From Schizophyllum amplum (taxonomy: Eukaryota > Basidiomycota > Agaricomycetes > Agaricales > Schizophyllaceae): 64,000 nucleotides of DNA. This document shows positions 34,892 through 47,844 of this stretch, piece after piece. The position numbers and the translations under genes are program-made. Each line of letters opens with the position of its first letter. Position 1 is the stretch's first letter. The stretch covers positions 310,001-374,000 of the forward strand of contig VDMD01000018.1 in the NCBI GenBank assembly GCA_007026445.1. The letters are read 5' to 3'. A model generated the notes under the pieces. It was not told where the DNA came from. It made no database searches and saw only the letters and a program-made list of their open reading frames with translations.

Positions 34892-37740
34892 GGCGGTTCC
34901 GAGAGAGGTGGTAAGGTGTCGATTGGTGATAGAGCGGACGGTAAGGCGGGTGGGTAACGGCGTGTTCTCCCTTCTCTCACCCACGACCCTTTATAGGTTG
35001 CGCAATGTCTGCGATTGGTGCGACTCCCAGCAGGTCTCGGACAGGCACAAGTCCGAGTCGCGTCAGCGGCTGGTCGCGCTCCGCGGCGGTCAGGTTCCGC
35101 GAGTTGGGGGAAGGTGACATCACGTCTCATCACACGCGCGATCCCAGGCGATTCACAGCCATCGGTCAAAGCGAGTGACACATTCCCATCTTCCGACTGC
35201 CGATTCCACCTCCATCACAAAAATGTGGAAAGTACGACCGAGGTTTACGGAGGGGAATAATGGCTGCACCTGCAATCATCGCTACCATTTCCTGAAAATA
35301 TTCCAGCTCTGATTATCAGTGAACATCAGCGACTCTCACGAGCACCGCCAGTTGTAATTTGGCTAACGTATCGGCACGATATGCCCGCGCGCATATGTAC
35401 GGCGTCGCGTTGTCGCTCGTATAATGCGCGAGAGCAATTATCAGCCCCCACATTTCCAACTGGTTATTATCAAGACACGGTAGAATGACGGTACTTCTGA
35501 AAGCTTCATTGTATTGCCCACTACATACGCGCAAGCTATCTACGAAAGACGCTGGTTGCTCAGCTAGCTGTTACTGTCCGCCTGACGACCTTCCCGGTAC
35601 ACCTCAAGCTCCCACAACGTTCACCGCAGTTGTTCCTGCCAAAGGAAAGGTCTGGGGGATGGGTCAGCAACACTCCCCTACAATATGACGTGCTACTCAC
35701 GTCGATCGACGGCCAAATCTTCTACGCGCCCAGAAAATTTGTCGAGGTCGTCCCGCGAGTGTCAGTCTCGTGGAGAAATAGGCAGGAGACCACCTCAAGT
35801 TGAAGGGGAGCGTTCATTTCCTCTAATGGGGGAACGTCAGTTGTGAACGGACGATACGAACGACTTGCACGTACTCAACCTCTCCCTCTCTTCGCCCTTC
35901 GACTCGAGATTCCTGCAGCCGTCGTTGCCGTCGCAGCACGCAAGGCGCGTGAGCATAGGAGCTGCAAGTTGCGCGTCAGCACCACAACCCGGCCACATCT
36001 ACATGACTCACATGTTATGCGGCCACGCGTCCCGCTGACGGGTGAGGGGCGCGTTCTCGAGTGGTTGCTAAAAGCCCCGGAGACGGTCAGTGCGAAGTAA
36101 TGAAGATGTGAAGGCCATAACGTACCCTACTTGACCAAATGTGCTCGCTGCGACGGTCGGCTTTCTGCTGAAGAAATACTTATGCATGGCCAAACTTAAC
36201 ACAGTGTTCGTACCTCTCGCGCCCGCAAGAGCGTTCGGGTTACTGTCACTGTCAGGGTAGGCGTGAGCGAGGCTGCAGAATGACACTAAGATGACTTACC
36301 TTGTTCGCATTCATGCGCTATGTCGCATTCAGCTCTGACGCAGCGTGTCGCACTCTTGTTTCGGACACGCAGTTCCCCGAGAAGATGTGGCTGCATGAGA
36401 GACGCTATTGCTGGGAGGAGGCAGGGCTGGACTGAGGGGATGTGATGAGAGTGATAAGGGGAGCCGATGCGGGCGACAGACTTGCCTGTAATGTGGGCAC
36501 CCCCGTCCAGGACGCTGAGGGGCGCCAACATGTGCACGGCTTGTCCAGCATCTGTGCAAACAACAATTGTCAAAGGACAAAGAAGATATGTAGAAGGAAC
36601 TCACAATCCTCATGTCAGACCCAGCTGCATAACGCAGGCAAGCGTGTGACGAGGTGGAGGTCATTCTTGCACTGGATGGGTGTGAAGGACATGATACGAA
36701 GACGAAGCGAGACGGAAAACAAGAAGCGAAGCTGCAGCGACGGAGAACTCAGAACATCGCGGTCAAGGAGAAGACGCGCATCGTCCCAATTGGGACGATC
36801 AACAAACAGATTCAACGTCTCGTGACCTCAACGGTCACCGGTCACTCAGACTGTCAGTGTAAACGCCGCTTGCCTCCATCCATGACTGTGGCGTCATCAA
36901 ATCGCCTTGCAGATGCGACGCGCCCTCGGCGCGCCCTGAGTCTGACCGACTTGTACTTCAGAGGTTAAATGCGGAGATCTAAGTGCAAGCAGCGCAGAGC
37001 GGTGATCAAGGCGATGAAGAAGAGACGACGTACTCACATAGGACGAGTACTTACCCCAACCTGTAGGCCTGCCGTACATACACAAGATCACCTTGCCGCG
37101 AGTCGCGACTTCACGACTTATTTGACAGAGGGCGGTATAACAAGCATGAAATGAGGGCAGACACACAAGTCAGGACATGGCATTGCGATTGTCGGAGCGA
37201 CGATGGATTGCTAGCTCATGCGCTGCAGCAAGCGGAACCGGCGGAGTGTGGTATTCATCTCATAATGGTCTGCCTGCTACGGGTGCTGTCTGCCATCAGC
37301 AGACATCCCTCGCGACGAATGTTTGGCCTTGGTAATGTGCTATAATCATTATAGCCAAGCGACAATGGAATACAATGGCATGCCAGGTAAGGAAATTACG
37401 GTGTCACGCGGCAATCGCCGCCTTCGAATACCGCGTTTTCCACTTTTCTGTGATGTCAATGACAAGCGTGTAGCCGACGAGGTCTGGCCCAGTGCACGTT
37501 CGGGGGAATAAGGAGCTCACGAACTTCCAGGCCTTGGAGGCACGGAAGACGGACGGATTCATTGCAACGTGCATTCGACTCGCAGTCTAGACCCCTATTC
37601 CTCAAAAGTCGAACAAAGAATATTGGGTTACCCCATGAGGAGTTGCCAATGTCATGCGCTCACGCGCCGGACCGGGGACAATCTGGAGGCGTCGATGTTC
37701 AGATGCATCTTTCACCCTACGTTCACCGACGTATCTCAAC
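34892..37740. other. Long region without a confident gene
   Basis: About 2.8 kb. Minus-strand open segments at 36068-36286, 36286-36664 and 36897-37166 have plausible splice signals (a GTGAGT donor near 36604 and a CAG near 36546), and one frame is Ser/Pro-rich, but no frame joins cleanly and no family is recognised. A diverged or mis-assembled minus-strand gene at about 35.9-37.1 kb is possible. A short perfect palindrome (CTATAAT-C-ATTATAG) sits at about 37339-37353. Confidence 0.25.
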
Positions 37741-38874
37741 ATGCAGGGGTCCAGGACCGCAATCGTTACAGGCGCATCGTCCGGGATCGGTAGGTGGTCA
37801 CAAATTTACATACCCATGTCTTTTCTCTGACGAGCGCGTGCAGGGCGAGCCACGGCTATTGCGCTGGCTCAGAAGGGATGGAATGTCACTCTGGTGGCTC
37901 GCCGCTTCAAAGAGCTCCAGAATACTGCCTTGCAATGCTCACTGGATCCCAGTCGGTCGACTTTGATAGCTGCGGGCGACGTGACCGATGAGGCGTTTGT
38001 CAAGCGTCTTTTCGAAGATACTGTCAAAACGTTCGGTAAGTATGCGTGTACATCCGTCACCTCGCCTGAATGTGTGTAGCTCAATCTATCTGCAGGAAGG
38101 GTGGATATGGTCTTCAATGTCAGACGCTGTTCGTCTTATTAGGACCAGAGAAATTCAACAAATGACTGTTTGCAGAACGCTGGAATCAATGTTCCGCAGG
38201 TGCCCATAGAGGATCTTCCCTTAGAGGCTTTTCAGAGCGTCCTCACTGTGAACCTCGTCGGTCCCTTCCTTTGCACGAGGGAAGCTGTGAGGGCGTTCAA
38301 AGCACAATCCCCGCAAGGAGGTAACCCGGACCTCATAAGCAGCCTTTGCTCTACTTATCTGATTTTGTCTCCAGGTCGAGTCATCAACAACGGCTCCCTT
38401 TCGGCGCACGTCCCGCGACCGCAGTCCGCGCCGTATACTTGCTCGAAGCACGCTATCACGGGATTGACAAAGGTGACGGCCCTCGACGGGCGTCCTTATG
38501 GGATAACCTGCACTCAGATCGACATTGGTACCGACCCCTCCTCTGCTCAAGCGTCAACGATCGTTGCTCATCCACCACATGCAGGGAACGCACAAACTGG
38601 GATTATGACGAGCCACCAAGCGGGCGCCAAGCAGGCTGACGGAGAGCTCCTCCCGGACGGGACCTTCCAGCACCGCCTGCTGAAAGAGGCCACAATTGAT
38701 GTGAAGCATATCGCGGATACCATCGTGCACATCGCAGAGCTGCCGAATGACGTGACGGTGCTTGAGATGAATATTATGTGAGTGAACCAGCTCATCCTGG
38801 ACGCCATGACATCTGAATGTGGTATGACAGGGCCTCCGGTGCTCCATATGTTGGGAGAGGATGATAGCAGATGT
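37741..38874 (+). CDS. Short-chain dehydrogenase/reductase
   Basis: Classical SDR. MQGSRTAIVTGASSGIG is followed by an intron and RATAIALAQKGWNVTLVARR, giving the TGxxxGIG cofactor site. Next come AAGDVTDEAFV, RVDMVFN/NAGINVPQVP across an intron, NLVGPFLCT, GRVINNGSLSAHVP with the catalytic Ser, and YTCSKHAITGLTK with Tyr/Lys. A further intron joins IDIGNAQTGIM. The last intron, which starts inside the apparent stop ATGTGA, adds an exon ending ASGAPYVGRG, a C-terminus typical of the family, so the true stop is at 38872-38874. The substrate is unknown. Confidence 0.9.
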
Positions 38875-39253
38875 ACAATGTTGCGCCAACGCAAGCTGTA
38901 TACTGTACGCAATCTCAGGAAAGGACTGCTGTACTTCTGCCATATGGTGCTCGAAGGTGGCTCACGATTTCGCTGATATGTCAACGAATCATAGACCTCT
39001 GCATCCACCACGCGGGCTAGACAAGGGGCTCACCGTAAATATCTTTCAAGTGCCGATTAGTGAGGAGTACAGCGGCAGGGATGTAGGACCTCGATGAGAA
39101 AGGAACCGTCCTGGAACCCTGGAACCGTCCCAGTGGCTGTGATTAGACGAAGTCCGCGTTAGCCGCGGCGATTAGATAGACGCTCGCTATCTGCGATCGC
39201 GGCATTCCTTGCAAGTTCCCTCAGCCTGTCACTCATTCCCGCTGCCCTCGACA
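38875..39253. other. Intergenic region before ureG
   Basis: About 380 nt. It contains three close copies of a GGAACC(g/c)T motif near 39102-39130. Nothing else was recognised. Confidence 0.35.
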
Positions 39254-40349
39254 ATGAACGTACAATTCATCAACAGTTTGTCTTCATCGAGCGCGCCACC
39301 ACCAGCGCATACCCATGACCATGATGCTGGGTCGCACTCCCATGACCATGGAGGCGAGCATGGGCACACGCATGAGCACCTCGAGAGCGCAGGTGCGTAG
39401 CCGACGCACGATGAGCACAATTGCTGATCGAGACCCATATACCCCAGGGAAGTACTCGGATCGCGACATGCCCGACTACAGCGCGCGCAACTTCGAGGAG
39501 CGAGGGTTCACCATAGGCATCGGAGGGTGCGCACACCCTGCTCGTTCCCCTCACACGTCTCTCATTCCCTCTCTCTAGCCCGGTAGGCTCCGGCAAGACC
39601 GCTCTCGCTCTCGCGCTCTGCAAGCGCCTGCGCAAGGAATACAACCTCGGTATGATATCCTTCCCCATCCTCTTCCCCCTTCACAGCGCGCCTGATCCCC
39701 ACCTCGCCTAGCCGCCGTCACGAATGACATCTTCACGCGTGAGGACCAGGAGTTCCTGATCAAGAACAAAGCCCTGCCCCGCCGAGCGCATCCTCGCGAT
39801 AGAGACCGGCGGCTGCCCGCACGCCGCCATTCGCGAAGACATCTCCGCGAACATGGGTGCGCTCGAGACGCTGCAGGCCAAGTTCGGCTGCCAGCTGCTC
39901 GTCGTGGAGAGCGGCGGGGACAACCTTGCGGCGAACTACTCGCGAGAACTGGCGGACTACATCATCTATGTTATCGACGTGTCGGTGCGTAGACGACTGT
40001 GCACGTAGGGACAGGCCTGATGAACGTGTCCAGGGGGGAGACAAGATCCCCCGCAAGGGTGGACCGGGCATTTCCCAGTCAGACTTGCTTGTCATCAACA
40101 AGGTGAGTGCACCCGGGGATTGGCTTGTTGCCTCCTCATCGTGTTGCGTTACAGATCGACCTCGCGCCGCACGTCGGCGCGTCGCTGGAGGTCATGGACC
40201 GCGACTCGAAGCTTATGCGTGGCGAGGGCCCAACCGTTTTCTCTAGTGTTCGAGAAGACAAGGGTGTTGACGACGTCGTGAGCCTCATCCTTGCGGCATG
40301 GCGCTTGGCAGGCAGCCCCGGTACGCCTGGGGCCGTCCAGGATGCGTGA
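39254..40349 (+). CDS. ureG: Urease accessory GTPase UreG
   Basis: SIMIBI-class GTPase delivering nickel to urease together with UreD/UreF homologs in the cytosol. The first about 45 residues are rich in His/Asp/Gly ([20 protein letters not shown]), a metal-binding leader. The G domain has [14 protein letters not shown] (P-loop, across an intron), [14 protein letters not shown], the nickel-site [31 protein letters not shown] and [11 protein letters not shown]. Seven or so exons have normal borders. One extra C in the run at 39777-39780 shifts the frame just before [10 protein letters not shown]; removing it gives the usual family sequence. Other urease genes are not in the window. Confidence 0.94.
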
Positions 40350-40490
40350 AATGGGATGGAAGTAATTGTTTAGCTTATGTGTATGTATACCGAATGGAAA
40401 GCAATCCCGGCGGTGAAGGGGAGCGGATTGAAGCCAATGTGGACAGCAGCGATGAGCATTGACGATGTAAGGATCATAAATAACGGACGC

Positions 40491-41800
40491 TCAACCAACT
40501 GAACTGCGCAGGAGCCACCCCAGAAGGCCCGCGACGACCGCAGAGCCCGCCGCAACGACGGTCAGCTCGTAAGCCTTCTCGTCCTTGCCAACCAGCGACT
40601 CTGATGCTGCCTGAGCCATGCTCTTCGTCCGCTCGCGTTCCCTCGCCTCCCGCTCAATTTCTATCTGCTTCAACAGGACCGCCACAGTCTCCGTCGCCGC
40701 CTTGTTCTGCGCCTCCATCTTCTCCGCCACGCCAGCGATACCCGTCGCCACCGTCCTCTCCATCTCCCTGCCCAGCTCCTCCACCTTCCGCTCGAACGTC
40801 GCTGCGAGCCGGCGACGCTTCCAGGGCTCGACGGCGACAGTCGCCATGATGAAGACGAGCAAGTTCAACGCTAGTGCGGCGAGCTGTCCGTACGTGCTCG
40901 CGCTGCGGATCTTGTCCGACCATACCTGCTCCTCGTGGTATCGCGCGAGGATGGCGTGCATGAGGCTGGTGAACTCGCGCTCGACGGCCTGCTCGGCGAC
41001 GTCGGCGGCGGTCTTCGCGCGCGCCTCGGCCTGCTCGAAGGAGTGGTCCTCGCGCACGAGGGTGGTGAAGCGGGAGACGTCGGTGTCTGTCCAGGACGAT
41101 TTACGCTGTAGCAGGTCGTTCACCTCGCGCTGGGAGTTGGAGCGCTGGAGCACGGCGCGCTCGTATGCCACCTTCGCGTCTCGCGCGGCCTTGCGGGCCT
41201 CGTTGATATGCGTTTCTGTTATCGTGTGAGTAAACAATATATAGTGTTTATATGAGGCGACGCACCGCGCGCGACGACCTCCCGCTTGAGCGCGTCGATC
41301 TCCTCATAGCCCGTCACACGGTTCAGCTCGGCCCCAAGTTGAGAGAAGGTGGTCTTCGATCGTGCAGTAAAGTCGTCTGCGCGGGTTCGGATGGTAATGG
41401 CTGCTGTCTCTGCTAACTCTCGGAGGCGAGTCTTGACTTCGGCAAGTATGTCCTCCGTGCTGGACGAAGTCTTCGACGACGATGCGGGTTCCGGCAGCGG
41501 TGGCAATGGAGCTTCGCGCGAGACGTCCTCGGTCACCCTTGGGCTGTCCTCGGACAGTCTGAAACTGCCCTCAGTCACATTTGGACTGTCCTCGGTCGCA
41601 GTGGGAGTGCTCTCCGCAGCGTTGGTGGATGTGGATGCTGGCGCCCCGAGAGTGATTGGGGCTGAGTCGCCGTCATCGCCTGTCTTCCGTGGTTGTTGTG
41701 CGTTTCTGAGTATTCGCGACGTCGCCAGCGAGCGATTTGGAGGGTGTGGCGTTCGCCATACCAGAGGGCGCTTCACCACCGGAGTGAGTGATCTGAGCAT
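40491..41800 (-). CDS. MDM33: Mdm33/She9-type mitochondrial inner-membrane protein
   Basis: Inner-membrane protein controlling mitochondrial morphology and division. The N-terminus MLRSLTPVVKRPLVWRT is basic and resembles a targeting presequence. A disordered region has repeated TEDSPxVTE units. The conserved part starts with FSQLGAELNRVTGYEEIDAL, then across an intron ETHINEARKAARDAKVAYE, REVNDLLQRKSSWTDTDVSR and the first membrane segment YGQLAALALNLLVFIMATVAV followed by EPWKRRRL. A long coiled coil leads to the C-terminal membrane segment (VVAAGSAVVAGLLGWLL). Two exons, complete. The ATG at 41800 was chosen because it gives the targeting-like sequence. Confidence 0.92.
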
Positions 41801-42015
41801 CGGACGAACGCGGCGGCCCGGCCGCTGTCGCGAATGACGGCGGCGGCAATCAGAACACAACATCTCAACGATATGGGTAGCGCGTTTCCCACACTCGCAG
41901 TGGTGAAAGTCCTGATAGTACACAACTGGATATATGTGTGCAGTAAGCTCCATTGATGGAAATGTAAGTAGCTGGGGAAGAAGCGTAGGATTTGTAGTAG
42001 CACAGAAGGCGCAAC

Positions 42016-43038
42016 TCATATCGACAGGAAATCGCCTCCGTCCTGTTCGTTTTCCTCCACAAGTAGTTCCAGATACCGGAAGAACGACGACGCTGGAAAT
42101 CCAACCACATTATTGAAGTCGCCGTCGACTTTGCTGACCAGCAGGCCTCCGTTTCCCTGCGAATTATGTCAAATCGCGTTCGCGCAAGAGGTGCGCAAGT
42201 ACAAGACAAAAGTTAGGAAGCATACCTGGACACCGAATCCTCCCGCCTTTCCCAAGCCCTCGCCACTGTCGACGTATGCCTTCACCAGCGCGGGCGGGTT
42301 GTCTGCGAAGTGAACAAGAGTTCGCTCATCGAGGGACCTGGTGAAAGGTCAGCCGATGCAGACTACCCGAACCTGGCCAACATACTTGATCTCATAGCCA
42401 GGAGCTGTAAGGATAGGGTATACTACAAAATGCCTTTCAGCTTCATGTAGTGGAGTCTAACGATGCACCTACCAAAAACAACGCCAGTCACTACCTCGCA
42501 TATCCCGCCGTTGAGGTCCAGGAGCATGCGGAGATTGTCCTCCTTGTCCGTAGGCTTCTCTAATAGTTCCTGCGTCATGGGCGGCAGGAGCGACACGTGT
42601 ACCTGCCCACCCGGCGAGGGGGCGGCATGCGTGAGGACGACGGTATCGGCGGCGATGACGAGATCTGGCGGGTTGTCGGGGTCATCCGCCTTACGCTTCT
42701 GGTCAAGCCAATGCCATTAGAGGTGCTACAATTTACGTACGACAAGCCGCTCGTAGACCTCGACACCCTTATGTTGCGCGGTGGCAACGGGATACTCGTG
42801 AATATCTTCAAACGAGTGCGGATCGAGATCTTCCTCAAAGGTAGAGGGAGAGATCTCCGGAGCAAGGCCCTTCACGATGTTAGAGTCGGCATATCGAGGA
42901 AGAGAAGGCAGGTACGAAACGCGACAGTATTTCTTTGCGCTGAGGGCTGGCAGACGCGAGCACGACGCGTTTCCCCTTCAACTTCTTGATAGACGGCATC
43001 AAGAGAGCATTCCCGAGGACAGAGTCAGGTGGTGCCAT
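42016..43038 (-). CDS. Maf-like nucleotide pyrophosphatase
   Basis: House-cleaning hydrolase of non-canonical nucleoside triphosphates (Maf/Ham1-like fold). From MAPPDSVLGNALLMPSIKKL the protein has KRVVLASASPQRKEIL (the Maf signature), an intron, STFEEDLDPHSF, YPVATAQHKGVEVYERL, an intron, VIAADTVVLTHAAPSPGG, LNGGICEVVTGVVF, SLDERTLVHFADNPPALV, YVDSGEGLGKAGGFGVQ and, in the last exon, NNVVGFPASSFFRYLE. The stop is at 42016. Splice borders are clean. It is the neighbour of the divergently transcribed EFL1 gene, only about 150 nt away. Confidence 0.92.
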
Positions 43039-43185
43039 GCTTGAGTTATCCGGTTGGGAGGTCTATGAGCAAATAGGCGCACGGAGTTGATGATGGTGGG
43101 ACGCAGACATAATACAATGAGAACAATGGCCGGATGCCCGGACCGACGTTGCTTAGAGTCATGATGACAGTGCCGAAGATTGACG

Positions 43186-46100
43186 ATGAGTGAACTTTGC
43201 GTCTTGTCTTCCCCCACGATCATGGAGTCTCCAGACCCACAGAATGTCAGGATCCTGACAACTCTCGGGCACGTCGACCATGGAAAGACGACGCTCATGG
43301 ACGCGCTGCTCGCAGCGAACAACATCATCTCGTCCAGGATGGCTGGCAAGATGCGCTACCTCGACAGCCGCGAGGATGAGCAAGAGCGTGGGATTACTAT
43401 GGAGAGCAGCGCCGTGTCCCTCAAGTTTCATGTCAGGGATCGCGATGGTGAGTAGTGCGGCGCATAGCAGGGCGCCTGTGGCGCTGACATACCCTAGCTG
43501 CATCGAACCGCACATACATCGTCAACATGATCGACACACCGGGACATGTGGACTTCTCGACAGAGGTCTCTACTGCGTCCCGCCTTTGCGATGGTGCACT
43601 TGTTCTCGTCGACGTCGTCGAAGGCGTCTGCACGCAAGTACGCCCGCATCGTACCCCGCCATTTAACCCTCACTCACGCGTGTAGTATAGACGACCGCCG
43701 TCCTTCGCCAAGCATGGCTGGATCGCCTGCGCCCCATTCTCGTCATCAACAAATTTGACCGTCTCATCACCGAGCTGAAGCTGTCCCCAAGCGAAGCGCA
43801 TCACCATCTCACACGTCTTGTCGAGGACGTGAATGCCGTCATGGGGTCCTTCTTCGCTGCAGACCGCATGGAGGACGACCTTCGCTGGCACGAGGAGCGC
43901 AAGCGTCGCTTGCAGGAGAAGAAAGACGCGCTCGCCGGCGAGACTGACGCAGCCGTCGTCGAGGGTGAAGACCCAGACTACGAGGAGCTCGAAGACGAGG
44001 ACATTTACTTCGCGCCCGAGAAGGGCAACGTGGTGTTTGCGTCCGCTATTGACGGCTGGGGATTCCGAGTGAGCAAGTTCGCGCAGCTGTACGCGGCGAA
44101 GCTCGGCTTCAGCGAAGCGGGTCTGCGCCGCGCACTTTGGGGCGACTACTACTTTGACCCGAAGACGAAGAAGGCGATCGGCTCCAAGCATCTTGCTGGC
44201 CGCCCGCTAAAGCCCATCTTTGTCAAGTTCGTGCTCGAAAACATCTGGGCCGTCTACGACGCCGTCGTCTTGAATCCGTGCGTGCGTCTTCCCGTTTTCT
44301 TGCTTGCCTCCTGCTGACGACCAAACCTAGCGACTCCGAGAAGGTGGCGAAGATTGTCTCCGCGCTCAACCTCAAAATCCTGCCGCGTGACTTGCGAAGC
44401 AAGGACACCCGGCACCTACTTTCCCTCATATTCTCGCAATGGTTGCCATTATCCTCATGCGTCATCCAGGCTGCCATTGACATCGTTCCTGCCCCGCACG
44501 CCGCGCAAACTACGCGCATTCCGAAAATGCTTTATCCCGACTTGCGCGAAGCCACGATTGCGGCGAAGAACAAGCTCGAGGAAGACCTCTACGCCGCGCG
44601 CGACGACCCCGATGCCTTCGTCACCGCATATGTCAGCAAAATGTTCGCCGTTGCTGGGATTGATCTGCCGGAGAACAAGAAGAAACCCATGACGGCGGAA
44701 GAGATGCGTGCACGGGCGCGTGAGGCCCGCGAGGCGCGGCTGCAACAGTCAGAACAGCAGGAGACGAACGGCACGCCCACAAATGACATGCCCAATGGTC
44801 TACCAGCTTCGGAGGGCGTGGATATACCCACGTCCCCCGCACCTGCAACGCCCGCTGTGGAGGAGGCGAAAAGCGACGCAGAGGTTCTCCTGGGCTTTGC
44901 GCGCTTATACTCCGGCTCTCTGAAGGTTGGCGCAACGGTGCAATGCGTACTACCCAAGTACAATGCCGCCTTAGGGCCCACGCACCCTGCAAACGCGCGA
45001 TATATTTCCAGCGCGACGGTCGAGGGTCTGTACGTGATGATGGGGCGGGAATTGGTGGCTGTGGACTTCGTGCGCGCAGGCAATATCTTTGCCATCCGCG
45101 GTCTCGAGGGTAAGGTATTGCGCAGCGGAACGCTATGTGCGGCCTCGGGCGGTGCGCCAGAGGTAGACGAAGGCAAGATGCGCGAGTACCTGATCAATCT
45201 GGGTAGTGTGAGCCGTTCTGTGAGTATGCATGTTGTGTCGCTTGCCATTGCTCTAACGCTTTCTTGCAGACACCACCGATCGTGCGAGTAGCATTGGAGC
45301 CAGTGATGCCCGCGGACATCCAGAAGTTGGTACATGGCTTGAAGCTGCTGAGCCAGGCGGACCCTTGCGTGGAGACGTTCCAGCAACAGACCGGCGAGCA
45401 TGTAATTCTCACGGCAGGAGAATTGCACCTTGAGGTACGCGGCTCGACCCTTCTTCATGTACTTAAATTGAAAAAGAATAGCGGTGCCTCAAAGATCTGC
45501 GCGAGCGCTTTGCCAAAGTCGAGATACAAGCCTCGAAGCCCATTGTACCCTTCAGAGAAACAGCTGTCAAAGCAGCTGGTGGGTCACCTGCCTACGCGAC
45601 ACCACTGAATGCTTACGACCTTCAACAGACATGGAACCAACAAAAACAGCCAACGCGCCTCGCGGCACCATCCGCGGAACCTCCGCGCAAAATATCGTGA
45701 CCTTTACCATCCGTGCTGTACCGCTCCCAAAGCCCATCCTTGACTTTGTTCTCGACAACCTATCCATTATCAAGAAGATGGACCGGAAAGCCGAGTCGAA
45801 CGCACATAACGGCACACAGAGCGGTGACCGAGCACCTCAACACGGTGACCAGAGCACCGCCGATGCAGAAATGGAGCTCGATGTTGAGTTTGACGTGCAG
45901 GGCGAGGTCGCGCGAAAGCCAACTGTGCGTCCAGAGCAGTTCTGGGATGCTCTGAAGGAGCTCTGCACGAAGGCGGGCGGCGAGTGGGCAAGTCTTTCCG
46001 ACCAAGTGTGGGCCTTTGGGCCGCAGCGTGCTGGAGGCTGCGTTCTTGTTGATGCGCGGCAGGACAGGAGAAGATCGTGAGTGTCCTCTTCCGTCGTTTG

Positions 46101-47060
46101 CCACATCTGTCTCACAAAGCTGGTAACAGACTGAAGCTTCGCCTGGAGCGCGGGCAGAGCCGCGGTGAGGACGTCGATGTGTCTGGCGACGCAGATAAGC
46201 GCATTGCAGACCTCGACAACCATATCGAGACCGGATTCCAGCTCGCCACTTTCCAGGGTCCGCTATGTGCCGAACCCGTGGAGGGCTTGGTATATTTCGT
46301 GGAAAGCGTCGAGATTGACAGGGAGGCACTCGAGCATGAGATAGGTGCGGGATATTGTAATGGAGCCAGGATAGACGACTCACGGGCGATAACAGAGCAA
46401 AACAGGATGGCCCAGCTCGTTGGCAGTGTGATCTCTGGCGTGCGCGACGCATGTCGCAACGGCTTGCTCGACTGGTCGCCGCGTCTACTACTAGCGATGT
46501 ACTCTTGTGACATCCAATGTTCCAGTAGGTCCCAGATCACCTTCCCCATGAATGAGTCGCCGACCACCCATCACAGCCGATGTCCTGGGGAAAGTGTACG
46601 GCGTTGTCGCCAAACGGCGCGGACGCATCGTCGCGGAAGAGATGAAGGAGGGCACATCCTTCTTCACTGTCACAGCCCTACTACCCGTAGCCGAGAGTTT
46701 TGGATTCGCAGATGGTATGTGACGCGGTCGTGATCTTGTCCTAAAGTGATTGACCGAGGCATGCAGATATCCGGAAACGGACGTCTGGAGCCGCCAGTCC
46801 TCAGCTCATCTTCAGCGGGTAAGCATGAGACCTGAAATAAAGTGTTCGTGAAGCTGATGCATCGTTCTAGCTATGAACTCCTTGACCAAGATCCATTCTG
46901 GGTGCCGAAGACCGAGGAGGAGCTCGAGGACCTTGGGGAGAAGGCAGACAGATCGAACATCGCCAAGGGATACATGGACGGCGTCCGCGACCGCAAGGGC
47001 ATGTTCGTTGACAGGAAAATTGTCGAATTTGCGGAGAAGCAGAGAACTCTCAAGCGATAG
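43186..47060 (+). CDS. EFL1: EFL1/Ria1 ribosome-assembly GTPase
   Basis: EF2-like cytoplasmic GTPase that, with Sdo1, releases Tif6 from pre-60S subunits. G-domain motifs are [42 protein letters not shown] and VINKFDRL. A long charged insertion (acidic [20 protein letters not shown]) precedes [11 protein letters not shown]. Domain II has [16 protein letters not shown], domain [20 protein letters not shown] and [14 protein letters not shown]. The C-terminal domain includes [19 protein letters not shown] and SFGFADDIR. The end is [18 protein letters not shown] followed by KQRTLKR. About ten short introns. The start may be 43186 or the next ATG at 43222; the latter gives [17 protein letters not shown]. 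Near-complete family length of over 1,000 aa. Confidence 0.95.
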
Positions 47061-47844
47061 ACGATGGTTGCAACGCAAAATTGTAATGTGTACCTATAGA
47101 CATGATTGTTGTACTTACCTGTATCTGCGCCTATAAGTACAACGATCTCTTAAACGACGGAAAAGGTTACTATACTTAGGTTTGTCACGGTGCAAGTGGC
47201 TCGCTGGGAAAAAGGGAAGATGTCGCCCAACCGGCGGAAGAGACCAAAGATTGAACCACAACATCAAATGAGGCACCATCCCGGATGCCCCTAGTAAAAG
47301 GCGAGGGGCATGTTGGATGAAGGGTACCTCTGCTGCTTGATCCCAATTCTAGATTGGGTCAGTGGGAGGTAGCATATCTGAGTAGTATCTGGCTCGGGGG
47401 GTTCAGCCCGCGTGCCGCGCACGTGTCAGATCACCGCCATTCTCCTTTCGAAGGCTGGTCGTAGCTTCATCGTAGCAGTAGTTCTCTGAGCTCCAACATT
47501 GCACCTAGACAGGAATCAGCGTTATGGAGCAAGCACGGTATGCTCTCCTTATTATTATCGCGGATTCCCGCGCCGCGGCCTTGAGCCCAGCAACGCGTTG
47601 GACAGGCACGTGATCGCGTAACTTAAACCCGATTTCGACTTCTGGTGCTGTTCTCACCGAGGCGGCTGCGCTCAGGATCAAGGCACTGCAATGGAGACAA
47701 GGGAGAATAAAAGAAGTACAGGCTCAAAAGGAAGCCCAATTGGCGGCAACAAGCCAAGCTGGGGACATGCTATTATGCATCCCTGCACAGGAGTCATACA
47801 TATACACTTGGCGCACAATATATGTCCTATCGAGTGCCGCGCGT
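47061..47844. other. Intergenic region, convergent gene ends
   Basis: About 780 nt between the EFL1 stop and the stop of the minus-strand secreted-protein gene. No gene, RNA or repeat recognised. Confidence 0.4.

Noticed and set aside
37339..37353. Perfect short palindrome CTATAAT-C-ATTATAG
   Set aside because: Too short to distinguish from chance in AT-rich DNA; no matching partner or gene link was seen.
40618..41229. Long plus-strand frame opposite Mdm33
   Set aside because: Complement of the coiled coil of the Mdm33-type gene, whose family motifs are clear.
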